Below the pieces are notes generated by a model. It had not been told where the DNA came from. It searched no databases and saw only the letters and a list, made by a program, of their open reading frames with translations. This document shows, in pieces, positions 47,096 to 60,941 of a DNA stretch of 64,000 nt. Source of the stretch: Osmia lignaria lignaria (taxonomy: Eukaryota > Arthropoda > Insecta > Hymenoptera > Megachilidae). The DNA lies in assembly GCF_051020975.1 (NCBI RefSeq), contig NW_027478165.1:712001-776000 (forward strand). The letters are read 5' to 3'. Every line of letters begins with the position of its first letter. Within the stretch, counting starts at the first letter, position 1. The position numbers and the translations under genes are program-made.

Positions 47096-48061
47096 GATCA
47101 GATGCGTAGTTCTCGAGATATATCAAGATATTTAAAAGTTCCGAAGCCGCACCAACATAATAGAGATACAGAAACACCGTGGCCCCTCTCTTTGAGATAA
47201 CTCTGCACTATTGCGAGCTGTAAATGCCACTTCCAGCTTAGCTGTGCAGAAGAAGAACAACAAGAAGAAGACATATCTCGAAATATGTCCGTCAGGCCCC
47301 TTCCCTTGAGATATATCTGCAAATATCTCGGAAACGAAGCGAGCTATGGCAAAATGTTAAGAGACCTTTTTTGTAGAGAATTATGTTTCCTACAATTTAT
47401 GTTCTATGATATTTTTTGATCAGAAGCGTAGTTTTCGAGATATATCGAGATATTTAAAAGTTCCAAAGCCGCACCAACATAATAGAGATACAGAAACACC
47501 GTGGCCCCTTTCTTCGAGATAACTCTGCACTATTGCGAGCTGCAAATGCCACTTCCAGCTTAGCTGTGCAGAGGAAGAACAACAAGAAGAAGAAATATCT
47601 CGAAATATGTCCGTCAGGCCCCTTCCCTTGAGATAAATCTGCAAATATCTCGGAAACGAAGAGAGCTATGGCAAAATGTTAAGAGACCTTTTTTGTAGAG
47701 AATTAAGTTTCCTACTTTTTATGTTCTATGATATTTTTTGATCTGATGCGTAGTTCTCGAGATATATCAAGATATTTAAAAGTTCCGAAGCCGCACCAAC
47801 ATAATAGAGATACAGAAACACCGTGGCCCCTTTCTTTGAGATAACTCTGCACTATTGCGAGCTGTAAATGCCACTTCCAGCTTAGCTGTGCAGAAGAAGA
47901 ACAACAAGAAGAAGACATATCTCGAAATATGTCCGTCAAGCCCCTTCCCTTGAGATATATCTGCAAATATCTCGGAAACGAAGCGAGCTATGGCAAAATG
48001 TTAAGAGACCTTTTTTGTAGAGAATTATGTTTCCTACAATTTATGTTCTATGATATTTTTT
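47096..48061 (+). repeat. Three transitional units between delta and epsilon
   Basis: The unit at 47096 combines CCCCTCTCTTTG of delta unit 13 with the AGACATATCTC of delta unit 10, so it is a recombinant. The unit at 47418 is A type with TTCCAAAGCC and CTTCGAGATA. The unit at 47740 begins GATCTGATG and has GTCAAGCCCC, both private. Confidence 0.8.
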
Positions 48062-48082
48062 GATCAGAAGCGTAGTTTTCGA

Positions 48083-48099
48083 GATATATCGAGATATTT
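48083..48099 (+). repeat. Left arm of an imperfect inverted repeat (A-type unit)
   Basis: GATATATCGAGATATTT pairs with 48237-48253 read on the other strand at 15 of 17 positions, with the inner 11 positions (TCGAGATATTT) perfect. The spacing between arms is 137 bp. B-type units have A instead of G in the first arm, which costs one pair. The exemplar unit is 48062-48383. Confidence 0.75.
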
Positions 48100-48236
48100 A
48101 AAAGTTCCGAAGCCGCACCAACATAATAGAGATACAGAAACACCGTGGCCCCTTTCTTTGAGATAACTCTGCACTATTGCGAGCCGCAAATGCCACTTCC
48201 AGCTTAGCTGTGCAGAAGAAGAACAACAAGAAGAAG

Positions 48237-48253
48237 AAATATCTCGAAATATG
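48237..48253 (-). repeat. Right arm of an imperfect inverted repeat (A-type unit)
   Basis: AAATATCTCGAAATATG is the inverted partner of 48083-48099. A further element, AAATATCTCGG, starts 50 bp downstream (48287) and could pair instead with the left arm of either its own or the next unit, so several alternative pairings exist along the array. Confidence 0.75.
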
Positions 48254-49993
48254 TCCGTCAGGCCCCTTCCCTTGAGATAAATCTGCAAATATCTCGGAAA
48301 CGAAGCGAGCTATGGCAAAATGTTGAGAGACCTTTTTTGTAGAGAATTAAGTTTCCTACGTTTTATGTTCTATGATATTTTTTGATCAGATGCGTAGTTC
48401 TCGAGATATATCAGGATATTTAAAAGTTCCGAAGCCGCACCAACATAATAGAGATACAGAAACACCGTGGCCCCTTTCTTTGAGATAACTCTGCACTATT
48501 GCGAGCTGCAAATGCCACTTCCAGCTTAGCTGTGCAGAAGAAGAACATCAAGAAGAAGAAATATCTCGAAATATGTCCGTCAGGCCCCTTCCCTTGAGAT
48601 ATATCTGCAAATATCTCGGAAACGAAGAGAGCTATGGCAAAATGTTAAGAGACCTTTTTTGTAGAGAATTAAGTTTCCTACTTTTTATGTTCTATGATAT
48701 TTTTTGATCAGAAGCGTAGTTTTCGAGATATATCGAGATATTTAAAAGTTCCAAAGCCGCACCAACATAATAGAGATACAGAAACACCGTGGCCCCTTTC
48801 TTTGAGATAACTCTGCACTATTGCGAGCTGCAAATGCCACTTCCAGCTTAGCTGTGCAGAGGAAGAACAATAAGAAGAAGAAATATCTCGAAATATGTCC
48901 GTCAGGCCAGTTCCTTTGAGCTGAATCTGCAAATATCTCGGAAACGAAGCGAGCTATGGCAAAATGTTAAGAGACGTTTTTTGTAGAGAATTATGTTTCC
49001 TATAATTTATGTTCTATGATATTTTTTGATCAGAAGCGTAGTTTTCGAGATGTATCGAGATATTTAAAAGTTCCGAAGCCGCACCAACATAATAGAGATA
49101 CAGAAACACCGTGGCCCCTTTCTTTGAGATAACTCTGCACTATTGCGAGCCGCAAATGCCACTTCCAGCTTAGCTGTGCAGAAGAAGAACAACAAGAAGA
49201 AGAAATATCTCGAAATATGTCCGTCAGGCCCCTTCCCTTGAGATAAATCTGCAAATATCTCGGAAACGAAGCGAGCTATGGCAAAATGTTGAGAGACCTT
49301 TTTTGTAGAGAATTAAGTTTCCTACGTTTTATGTTCTATGATATTTTTTGATCAGATGCGTAGTTCTCGAGATATATCAGGATATTTAAAAGTTCCGAAG
49401 CCGCACCAACATAATAGAGATACAGAAACACCGTGGCCCCTTTCTTTGAGATAACTCTGCACTATTGCGAGCTGCAAATGCCACTTCCAGCTTAGCTGTG
49501 CAGAAGAAGAACATCAAGAAGAAGAAATATCTCGAAATATGTCCGTCAGGCCCCTTCCCTTGAGATATATCTGCAAATATCTCGGAAACGAAGAGAGCTA
49601 TGGCAAAATGTTAAGAGACCTTTTTTGTAGAGAATTAAGTTTCCTACTTTTTATGTTCTATGATATTTTTTGATCAGAAGCGTAGTTTTCGAGATATATC
49701 GAGATATTTAAAAGTTCCAAAGCCGCACCAACATAATAGAGATACAGAAACACCGTGGCCCCTTTCTTTGAGATAACTCTGCACTATTGCGAGCTGCAAA
49801 TGCCACTTCCAGCTTAGCTGTGCAGAGGAAGAACAATAAGAAGAAGAAATATCTCGAAATATGTCCGTCAGGCCAGTTCCTTTGAGCTGAATCTGCAAAT
49901 ATCTCGGAAACGAAGCGAGCTATGGCAAAATGTTAAGAGACGTTTTTTGTAGAGAATTATGTTTCCTATAATTTATGTTCTATGATATTTTTT

Positions 49994-52569
49994 GATCAGA
50001 AGCGTAGTTTTCGAGATGTATCGAGATATTTAAAAGTTCCGAAGCCGCACCAACATAATAGAGATACAGAAACACCGTGGCCCCTTTCTTTGAGATAACT
50101 CTGCACTATTGCGAGCTGTAAATGCCACTTCCAGCTTAGCTGTGCAGAAGAAGAACAACAAGAAGAAGAAATATCTCGAAATATGTCCGTCAGGCCCCTT
50201 CCCTTGAGATATATCTGCAAATATCTCGGAAACGAAGCGAGCTATGGCAAAATGTTAAGAGACCTTTTTTGTAGAGAATTATGTTTCCTACAATTTATGT
50301 TCTATGATATTTTTTGGTCAGAAGCGTAGTTTTCGAGATATATCGAGATATTTAAAAGTTCCGAAGCCGCACCAACATAATAGAGATACAGAAACACCGT
50401 GGCCCCTTTCTTTGAGATAACTCTGCACTATTGCGAGCCGCAAATGCCACTTCCAGCTTAGCTGTGCAGAAGAAGAACAACAAGAAGAAGAAATATCTCG
50501 AAATATGTCCGTCAGGCCCCTTCCCTTGAGATAAATCTGCAAATATCTCGGAAACGAAGCGAGCTATGGCAAAATGTTGAGAGACCTTTTTTGTAGAGAA
50601 TTAAGTTTCCTACGTTTTATGTTCTATGATATTTTTTGATCAGATGCGTAGTTCTCGAGATATATCAAGATATTTAAAAGTTCCGAAGCCGCACCAACAT
50701 AATAGAGATACAGAAACACCGTGGCCCCTTTCTTTGAGATAACTCTGCACTATTGCGAGCTGCAAATGCCACTTCCAGCTTAGCTGTGCAGAAGAAGAAC
50801 ATCAAGAAGAAGAAATATCTCGAAATATGTCCGTCAGGCCCCTTCCCTTGAGATATATCTGCAAATATCTCGGAAACGAAGAGAGCTATGGCAAAATGTT
50901 AAGAGACCTTTTTTGTAGAGAATTAAGTTTCCTACTTTTTATGTTCTATGATATTTTTTGATCAGATGCGTAGTTTTCGAGATATATCGAGATATTTAAA
51001 AGTTCCAAAGCCGCACCAACATAATAGAGATACAGAAACACCGTGGCCCCTTTCTTTGAGATAACTCTGCACTATTGCGAGCTGCAAATGCCACTTCCAG
51101 CTTAGCTGTGCAGAGGAAGAACAATAAGAAGAAGAAATATCTCGAAATATGTCCGTCAGGCCAGTTCCTTTGAGCTGAATCTGCAAATATCTCGGAAACG
51201 AAGCGAGCTATGGCAAAATGTTAAGAGACGTTTTTTGTAGAGAATTATGTTTCCTACAATTTATGTTCTATGATATTTTTTGATCAGAAGCGTAGTTTTC
51301 GAGATGTATCGAGATATTTAAAAGTTCCGAAGCCGCACCAACATAATAGGGATACAGAAACACCGTGGCCCCTTTCTTTGAGATAACTCTGCAGTATTGC
51401 GAGCTGTAAATGCCACTTCCAGCTTAGCTGTGCAGAAGAAGAACAACAAGAAGAAGAAATATCTCGAAATATGTCCGTCAGGCCCCTTCCCTTGAGATAT
51501 ATCTGCAAATATCTCGGAAACGAAGCGAGCTATGGCAAAATGTTAAGAGACCTTTTTTGTAGAGAATTAAGTTTCCTACTTTTTATGTTCTATGATATTT
51601 TTTGATCAGATGCGTAGTTCTCGAGATATATCAAGATATTTAAAAGTTCCGAAGCCGCACCAACATAATAGAGATACAGAAACACCGTGGCCCCTTTCTT
51701 TGAGATAACTCTGCACTATTGCGAGCTGTAAATGCCACTTCCAGCTTAGCTGTGCAGAAGAAGAACAACAAGAAGAAGAAATATCTCGAAATATGTCTGT
51801 CAGGCCCCTTCCCTTGAGATATATCTGCAAATATCTCGGAAACGAAGCGAGCTATGGCAAAATGTTAAGAGACCTTTTTTGTAGAGAATTATGTTTCGTA
51901 CAATTTATGTTCTATGATATTTTTTGGTCAGAAGCGTAGTTTTCGAGATATATCGAGATATTTAAAAGTTCCAAAGCCGCACCAACATAATAGAGATACA
52001 GAAACACCGTGGCCCCTTTCTTTGAGATAACTCTGCACTAGTGCGAGCCGCAAATGCCACTTCCAGCTTAGCTGTGCAGAAGAAGAACAACAAGAAGAAG
52101 AAATATCTCGAAATATGTCCGTCAGGCCCCTTCCCTTGAGATAAATCTGCAAATATCTCGGAAACGAAGCGAGCTATGGCAAAATGTTGAGAGACCTTTT
52201 TTGTAGAGAATTAAGTTTCCTACGTTTTATGTTCTATGATATTTTTTGATCAGATGCGTAGTTCTCGAGATATATCAAGATATTTAAAAGTTCCGAAGCC
52301 GCACCAACATAATAGAGATACAGAAACACCGTGGCCCCTTTCTTTGAGATAACTCTGCACTATTGCGAGCTGCAAATGCCACTTCCAGCTTAGCTGTGCA
52401 GAGGAAGAACAATAAGAAGAAGAAATATCTCGAAATATGTCCGTCAGGCCAGTTCCTTTGAGCTGAATCTGCAAATATCTCGGAAACGAAGCGAGCTATG
52501 GCAAAATGTTAAGAGACGTTTTTTGTAGAGAATTATGTTTCCTACAATTTATGTTCTATGATATTTTTT
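49994..52569 (+). repeat. Epsilon 8-unit HOR, copy 1 (2576 bp)
   Basis: Eight units assembled from epsilon trimer units and delta-like units: GAGATGTATCGAG, TTTTGGTCAGAAG, CTACGTTTTATG/GAACATCAAG, GATCAGATGCGTAGTTTTCG with GAACAATAAG, CTGCAGTATTGC with AATAGGG, GTCTGTCAGG, TTTTGGTCAG with TTCCAAAGCC and ACTAGTGCG, and CTACGTTTTATG with GAACAATAAG. The CTGCAGTATTGC unit resembles delta units 5 and 6 of the array. Confidence 0.85.
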
Positions 52570-54823
52570 GATCAGAAGCGTAGTTTTCGAGATGTATCGA
52601 GATATTTAAAAGTTCCGAAGCCGCACCAACATAATAGAGATACAGAAACACCGTGGCCCCTTTCTTTGAGATAACTCTGCACTATTGCGAGCTGTAAATG
52701 CCACTTCCAGCTTAGCTGTGCAGAAGAAGAACAACAAGAAGAAGAAATATCTCGAAATATGTCCGTCAGGCCCCTTCCCTTGAGATATATCTGCAAATAT
52801 CTCGGAAACGAAGCGAGCTATGGCAAAATGTTAAGAGACCTTTTTTGTAGAGAATTATGTTTCCTACAATTTATGTTCTATGATATTTTTTGGTCAGAAG
52901 CGTAGTTTTCGAGATATATCGAGATATTTAAAAGTTCCGAAGCCGCACCAACATAATAGAGATACAGAAACACCGTGGCCCCTTTCTTTGAGATAACTCT
53001 GCACTATTGCGAGCCGCAAATGCCACTTCCAGCTTAGCTGTGCAGAAGAAGAACAACAAGAAGAAGAAATATCTCGAAATATGTCCGTCAGGCCCCTTCC
53101 CTTGAGATAAATCTGCAAATATCTCGGAAACGAAGCGAGCTATGGCAAAATGTTGAGAGACCTTTTTTGTAGAGAATTAAGTTTCCTACGTTTTATGTTC
53201 TATGATATTTTTTGATCAGATGCGTAGTTCTCGAGATATATCAAGATATTTAAAAGTTCCGAAGCCGCACCAACATAATAGAGATACAGAAACACCGTGG
53301 CCCCTTTCTTTGAGATAACTCTGCACTATTGCGAGCTGCAAATGCCACTTCCAGCTTAGCTGTGCAGAAGAAGAACATCAAGAAGAAGAAATATCTCGAA
53401 ATATGTCCGTCAGGCCCCTTCCCTTGAGATATATCTGCAAATATCTCGGAAACGAAGAGAGCTATGGCAAAATGTTAAGAGACCTTTTTTGTAGAGAATT
53501 AAGTGTCCTACTTTTTATGTTCTATGATATTTTTTGATCAGATGCGTAGTTTTCGAGATATATCGAGATATTTAAAAGTTCCAAAGCCGCACCAACATAA
53601 TAGAGATACAGAAACACCGTGGCCCCTTTCTTTGAGATAACTCTGCACTATTGCGAGCTGCAAATGCCACTTCCAGCTTAGCTGTGCAGAGGAAGAACAA
53701 TAAGAAGAAGAAATATCTCGAAATATGTCCGTCAGGCCAGTTCCTTTGAGCTGAATCTGCAAATATCTCGGAAACGAAGCGAGCTATGGCAAAATGTTAA
53801 GAGACGTTTTTTGTAGAGAATTACGTTTCCTACAATTTATGTTCTATGATATTTTTTGATCAGAAGCGTAGTTTTCGAGATGTATCGAGATATTTAAAAG
53901 TTCCGAAGCCGCACCAACATAATAGGGATACAGAAACACCGTGGCCCCTTTCTTTGAGATAACTCTGCAGTATTGCGAGCTGTAAATGCCACTTCCAGCT
54001 TAGCTGTGCAGAAGAAGAACAACAAGAGGAAGAAATATCTCGAAATATGTCCGTCAGGCCCCTTCCCTTGAGATATATCTGCAAATATCTCGGAAACGAA
54101 GCGAGCTATGGCAAAATGTTAAGAGACCTTTTTTGTAGAGAATTATGTTTCGTACAATTTATGTTCTATGATATTTTTTGGTCAGAAGCGTAGTTTTCGA
54201 GATATATCGAGATATTTAAAAGTTCCAAAGCCGCACCAACATAATAGAGATACAGAAACACCGTGGCCCCTTTCTTTGAGATAACTCTGCACTAGTGCGA
54301 GCCGCAAATGCCACTTCCAGCTTAGCTGTGCAGAAGAAGAACAACAAGAAGAAGAAATATCTCGAAATATGTCCGTCAGGCCCCTTCCCTTGAGATAAAT
54401 CTGCAAATATCTCGGAAACGAAGCGAGCTATGGCAAAATGTTGAGAGACCTTTTTTGTAGAGAATTAAGTTTCCTACGTTTTATGTTCTATGATATTTTT
54501 TGATCAGATGCGTAGTTCTCGAGATATATCAAGATATTTAAAAGTTCCGAAGCCGCACCAACATAATAGAGATACAGAAACACCGTGGCCCCTTTCTTTG
54601 AGATAACTCTGCACTATTGCGAGCTGCAAATGCCACTTCCAGCTTAGCTGTGCAGAAGAAGAACATCAAGAAGAAGAAATATCTCGAAATATGTCCGTTA
54701 GGCCCCTTCCCTTGAGATAAATCTGCAAATATCTCGGAAACGAAGCGAGCTATGGCAAAATGTTAAGAGACCTCTTTTGTAGAGAATTAATCTTCCTACT
54801 TTTTATGTTCTATGATATTTTTT
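52570..54823 (+). repeat. Epsilon HOR, copy 2, 7 units (2254 bp)
   Basis: Units 1-5 repeat 49994-51603 at +2576, with private changes AAGTGTCCTAC, TTACGTTTCC and AACAAGAGGAAG. The sixth unit (54180) corresponds to unit 7 of copy 1, so the GTCTGTCAGG unit is missing. The seventh (54502) keeps the left end of unit 8 but has GAACATCAAG and CGTTAGG on its right. Confidence 0.85.
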
Positions 54824-57077
54824 GATCAGATGCGTAGTTCTCGAGATATATCAAGATATTTAAAAGTTCCGAAGCCGCACCAACATAATAGAGATACAGA
54901 AACACCGTGGCCCCTTTCTTTGAGATAACTCTGCACTATTGCGCGCTGTAAATGCCACTTCCAGCTTAGCTGTGCAGAAGAAGAACAACAAGAAGAAGAA
55001 ATATCTCGAAATATGTCCGTCAGGCCCCTTCCCTTGAGATAAATCTGCAAATATCTCGGAAACGAAGCGAGCTATGGCAAAATGTTAAGAGACCTTTTTT
55101 GTAGAGAATTAAGTTTCCTACAATTTATGTTCTATGATATTTTTTGATCAGAAGCGTAGTTTTCGAGATATATCGAGATGTTTAAAAGTTCCGAAGCCGC
55201 ACCAACATAATAGAGATACAGAAACACCGTGGCCCCTTTCGTTGAGATAACTCTGCACTAGTGCGAGCCGCAAATGCCACTTCCAGCTTAGCTGTGCAGA
55301 AGAAGAACAACAAGAAGAAGAAATATCTCGAAATATGTCCGTCAGGCCCCTTCCCTTGAGATAAATCTGCAAATATCTCGGAAACGAAGCGAGCTATGGC
55401 AAAATGTTAAGAGACCTTATTTGCAGAGAATTAAGTTTCCTACTTTTTATGATCTATGATATTTTTTGATCAGATGCGTAGTTCTCGAGATATATCAAGA
55501 TATTTAAAAGTTCCGAAACCGCACCAACATAATAGAGATACAGAAACACGGTGGCCCCTTTCTTTGAGATAACTCTGCACTAGTGCGAGCCGCAAATGCC
55601 ACTTCCAGCTTAGCTGTGCAGAAGAAGAACAACAAGAAGAAGAAATATCTCGAAATATGTCCGTCAGGCCCCTTCCCTTGAGATAAATCTGCAAATATCT
55701 CGGAAACGAAGCGAGCTATGGCAAAATGTTAAGAGACCTTTTTTGTAGAGAATTAAGTTTCCTACTTTTTATCTTCTATGATATTTTTTGATCAGATGCG
55801 TAGTTCTCGAGATATATTAAGATATTTAAAAGTTCCGAAGCCGCACCAACATAATAGAGATACAGAAACACCGTGGCCCCTTTCTTTGAGATAACTCTGC
55901 ACTATTGCGAGCTGTAAATGCCACTTCCAGCTTAGCTGTGCAGAAGAAGAACAACAAGAAGAAGAAATATCTCGAAATATGTCCGTCAGGCCCCTTCCCT
56001 TGAGATATATCTGCAAATATCTCGGAAACGAAGCGAGCTATGGCAAAATGTTAAGAGACCTTTTTTGTAGAGAATTAAGTTTCCTACTTTTTATGTTCTA
56101 TGATATTTTTTGATCAGATGCGTAGTTCTCGAGATATATCAAGATATTTAAAAGTTCCGAAGCCGCACCAACATAGTAGAGATACAGAAACACCCTGGCC
56201 CCTTTCTTTGAGATAACTCTGCACGATTGCGAGCTGTAAATGCCACTTCCAGCTTAGCTGTGCAGAAGAAGGACAACAAGAAGAAGAAATATCTCGAAAT
56301 ATGTCCGTCAGGCCCCTTCCCTTGAGATAAATCTGCAAATATCTCGGAAACGAAGCGAGCTATGGCGAAATGTTAAGAGACCTTTTTTGTAGAGAATTAA
56401 GTTTCCTACTTTTTATGTTCTATGATATTTTTTGATCAGATGCGTAGTTCTCGAGATATATCAAGATATTTAAAAGCTCCGAAGCCGCACCAACATAATA
56501 GAGATACAGAAACACCGTGGCCCCTTTCTTTGAGATAACTCTGCACTATTGCGAGCTGCAAATGCCACTTCCAGCTTAGCTGTGCAGAAGAAGAACAACA
56601 AGAAGAAGAAATATCTGGAAATATGTCCGTCAGGCCCCTTCCCTTGAGATAAATCTGCAAATATCTCGGAAACGAAGCGAGCTATGGCAAAATGTTAAGA
56701 GACCTTTTTTGTAGAGAATTATGTTTCCTACTTTTTATGTTCTATGATATTTTTTGATCAGACGCGTAGCTCTCGAGATATATCAAGATATTTAAAAGTT
56801 CCGAAGCCGCACCAACATAATAGAGATACAGAAACAGCGTGGCCCCTTTCTTTGAGATATCTCTGCACTATTGCGAGCTGCAAATGCCACTTCCAGCTTA
56901 GCTGCGCAGAAGAAGAACAACAAGAAGAAGAAATATCTCGAAATATGTCCGTCAGGCCCCTTCCCTTGAGATAAATCTGCAAATATCTCGGAAACGAAGC
57001 GAGCTATGGCAAAATGTTAAGAGACCTTTTTTGTAGAGAATTAAGTTTCCTACTTTTTATCTTCTATGATATTTTTT

Positions 57078-58365
57078 GATCAGATGCGTAGTTCTCGAGA
57101 TATATTAAGATATTTAAAAGTTCCGAAGCCGCACCAACATAATAGAGATACAGAAACACCGTGGCCCCTTTCTTTGAGATAACTCTGCACTATTGCGAGC
57201 TGCAAATGCCACTTCCAGCTTAGCTGTGCAGAGGAAGAACAACAAGAAGAAGAAATATCTCGAAATATGTCCGTCAGGCCAGTTCCTTTGAGCTGAATCT
57301 GCAAATATCTCGGAAACGAAGCGAGCTATGGCAAAATGTTAAGAGACGTTTTTTATAGAGAATTATGTTTCCTACAATTTATGTTCTATGATATTTTTTG
57401 ATCAGAAGCGTAGTTTTCGAGATATATCGAGATATTTAAAAGTTCCGAAGCCGCACCAACATAATAGGGATACAGAAACACCGTGGCCCCTTTCTTTGAG
57501 ATAACTCTGCACTAGTGCGAGCCGCAAATGCCACTTCCAGCTTAGCTGTGCAGAAGAAGAACAACAAGAAGAAGAAATATCTCGAAATATGTCCGTCAGG
57601 CCCCTTCCCTTGAGATATATCTCCAAATATCTCGGAAACGAAGCGAGCTATGGCAAAATGTTAAGAGACCTTTTTTGTAGAGAATTAAGTTTCCTACTTT
57701 TTATGTTCTATGATATTTTTTGATCAGATGCGTAGTTCTCGAGATATATCAAGATATTTAAAAGTTCCGAAGCCGCACCAACATAATAGAGATACAGAAA
57801 CACCGTGGCCCCTTTCTTTGAGATAACTCTGCACTATTGCGAGCTGCAAATGCCACTTCCAGCTTAGCTGTGCAGAGGAAGAACAACAAGAAGAAGAAAT
57901 ATCTCGAAATATGTCCGTCAGGCCAGTTCCTTTGAGCTGAATCTGCAAATATCTCGGAAACGAAGCGAGCTATGGCAAAATGTTAAGAGACGTTTTTTAT
58001 AGAGAATTATGTTTCCTACAATTTATGTTCTGTGATATTTTTTGATCAGAAGCGTAGTTTTCGAGATATATCGAGATATTTAAAAGTTCCGAAGCCGCAC
58101 CAACATAATAGGGATACAGAAACACCGTGGCCCCTTTCTTTGAGATAACTCTGCACTAGTGCGAGCCGCAAATGCCACTTCCAGCTTAGCTGTGCAGAAG
58201 AAGAACAACAAGAAGAAGAAATATCTCGAAATATGTCCGTCAGGCCCCTTCCCTTGAGATAAATCTGCAAATATCTCGGAAACGAAGCGAGCTATGGCAA
58301 AATGTTAATAGACCTTTTTTGTAGAGAATTAAGTTTCCTACTTTTTATGTTCTATGATATTTTTT
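57078..58365 (+). repeat. Two copies of a 2-unit repeat (644 bp each)
   Basis: 57078-57721 and 57722-58365 share a B-type/CCAGTTCC unit followed by TTTTTTATAGAGAATT and an A-type unit with AATAGGG and ACTAGTGCG. They differ at GATATATTAAG, at TATCTCCAAAT (57610-57630) and at GTTCTGTGATA (58026 onward). This is the cleanest example of the A/B dimer. Confidence 0.8.
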
Positions 58366-60941
58366 GATCAGATGCGTAGTTCTCGAGATATATCAAGATA
58401 TTTAAAAGCTCCGAAGCCGCACCAACATAATAGAGATACAGAAACACCGTGGCCCCTTTCTTTGAGATAACTCTGTACTATAGCGAGCTGCAAATGCCAC
58501 TTCCAGCTTAGCTGTGCAGAGGAAGAACAACAAGAAGAAGAAATATCTAGAAATATGTCCGTCAGGCCAGTTCCTTTGAGCTGAATCTGCAAATATCTCG
58601 GAAACGAAGCGAGCTATGGCAAAATGTTAAGAGACGTTTTTTGTAGAGAATTATGTTTCCTACAATTTATGTTCTATGATATTTTTTGATCAGAAGCGTA
58701 GTTTTCGAGATATATCGAGGTATTTAAAAGTTCCGAAGCCGCACCAACATAATAGAGATACAGAAACACCGTGGCCCCTTTCTTTGAGATAACTCTGCAC
58801 GATTGCGAGCTGTAAATGCCACTTCCAGCTTAGCTGTGCAGAAGAAGGACAACAAGAAGAAGAAATATCTCGAAATATGTCCGTCAGGCCCCTTCCCTTG
58901 AGATAAATCTGCAAATATCTCGGAAACGAAGCCAGCTATGGCAAAATGTTAAGAGACCTTATGTGCAGAGAATTAAGTTTCCTACTTTTTATGTTCTATG
59001 ATATTTTTTGATCAGATGCGTAGTTCTCGAGATATATCAAGATATTTAAAAGTTCCGAAACCGCACCAACATAATAGAGATACAGAAACACGGTGGCCCC
59101 TTTCTTTGAGATAACTCTGCACTAGTGCGAGCCGCAAATGCCACTTCCAGCTTAGCTGTGCAGAAGAAGAACAACAGGAAGAAGAAATATCTCGAAATAT
59201 GTCCGTCAGGCCCCTTCCCTTGAGATAAATCTGCAAATATCTCGGAAACGAAGCGAGCTATGGCAAAATGTTAAGAGACCTTTTTTGTAGAGAATTAAGT
59301 TTCCTACTTTTTATGTTCTATGATATTTTTTGATCAGATGCGTAGTTCTCGAGATATATCAAGATATTTAAAAGTTCCGAAGCCGCACCAACATAATAGA
59401 GATACAGAAACACCGTGGCCCCTTTCTTTGAGATAACTCTGCACGATTGCGAGCTGTAAATGCCACTTCCAGCTTAGCTGTGCAGAAGAAGGACAACAAG
59501 AAGAAGAAATATCTCGAAATATGTCCGTCAGGCCCCTTCCCTTGAGATAAATCTGCAAATATCTCGGAAACGAAGCGAGCTATGGCGAAATGTTAAGAGA
59601 CCTTTTTTGTAGAGAATTAAGTTTCCTACTTTTTATGTTCTATGATATTTTTTGACCAGATGCGTAGTTCTCGAGATATATCAAGATATTTAAAAGTTCC
59701 GAAGCCGCACCAACATAATAGAGATACAGAAACACCGTGGCCCCTTTCTTTGAGATAACTCTGCACTATTGCGAGCTGCAAATGCCACTTCCAGCTTAGC
59801 TGTGCAGAGGAAGAACAACAAGAAGAAGAAATATCTCGAAATATGTCCGTCAGGCCAGTTCCTTTGAGCTGAATCTGCAAATATCTCGGAAACGAAGCGA
59901 GCTATGGCAAAATGTTAAGAGACGTTTTTTATAGAGAATTATGTTTCCTACAATTTATGTTCTATGATATTTTTTGATCAGAAGCGTAGTTTTCGAGATA
60001 TATCGAGATATTTAAAAGTTCCGAAGCCGCACCAACATAATAGGGATACAGAAACACCGTGGCCCCTTTCTTTGAGATAACTCTGCACTATTGCGAGCTG
60101 CAAAGGCCACTTCCAGCTTAGCTGTGCAGAGGAAGAACAACAAGAAGAAGAAATATCTCGAAATATGTCCGTCAGGCCAGTTCCTTTGAGCTGAATCTGC
60201 AAATATCTCGGAAACGAAGCGAGCTATGGCAAAATGTTAAGAGACGTTTTTTGTAGAGAATTATGTTTCCTACAATTTATGTTCTATGATATTTTTTGAT
60301 CAGAAGCGTAGTTTTCGAGATATATCGAGGTACTTAAAAGTTCCGAAGCCGCACCAACATAATAGGGATACAGAAACACCGTGGCCCCTTTCTTTGAGAT
60401 AACTCTGCACTAGTGCGAGCCGCAAATGCCACTTCCAGCTTAGCTGTGCAGAAGAAGAACAACAAGAAGAAGAAATATCTCGAAATATGTCCGTCAGGCC
60501 CCTTCCCTTGAGATAAATCTGCAAATATCTCGGAAACGAAGCGAGCTATGGCGAAATGTTAAGAGACCTTTTTTGTAGAGAATTAAGTTTCCTACTTTTC
60601 ATGTTCTATGATATTTTTTGATCAGATGCGTAGTTCTCGAGATATATCAAGATATTTAATAGTTCCGTAGCCGCACCAACATAATAGAGATACAGAAACA
60701 CCGTGGCCCCTTTCTTTGAGATAACTCTGCACTATTGCGAGCTGCAAATGCCACTTCCAGCATAGCTGTGCAGAGGAAGAACAACAAGAAGAAGAAATAT
60801 CTCGAAATATGTCCGTCAGGCCAGTTCCTTTGAGCTGAATCTGCAAATATCTCGGAAACGAAGCGAGCTATGGCAAAATGTTAAGAGACGTTTTTTATAG
60901 ATAATTATGTTTCCTACAATTTATGTTCTATGATATTTTTT

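Larger units (their letters stand above)
48062..49993 (+). repeat. Epsilon: two copies of a 3-unit HOR (966 bp each)
   Basis: 48062-49027 and 49028-49993 share order: a unit with ACTATTGCGAGCCGC (a recombinant of the two central haplotypes), a unit with CTACGTTTTATG, ATATCAGGATATT and GAACATCAAG, and a unit with TTCCAAAGCC, GAACAATAAG and CCAGTTCC. The first unit of copy 2 has GAGATGTATCGAG where copy 1 has GAGATATATCGAG. Confidence 0.88.

Noticed and set aside
56744..56974. Plus-strand ATG-initiated frame of 76 codons, with similar short ones near 61719 and 63195
   Set aside because: Each exists only because of private substitutions in a single unit; neighbouring units have stops in the same frame.
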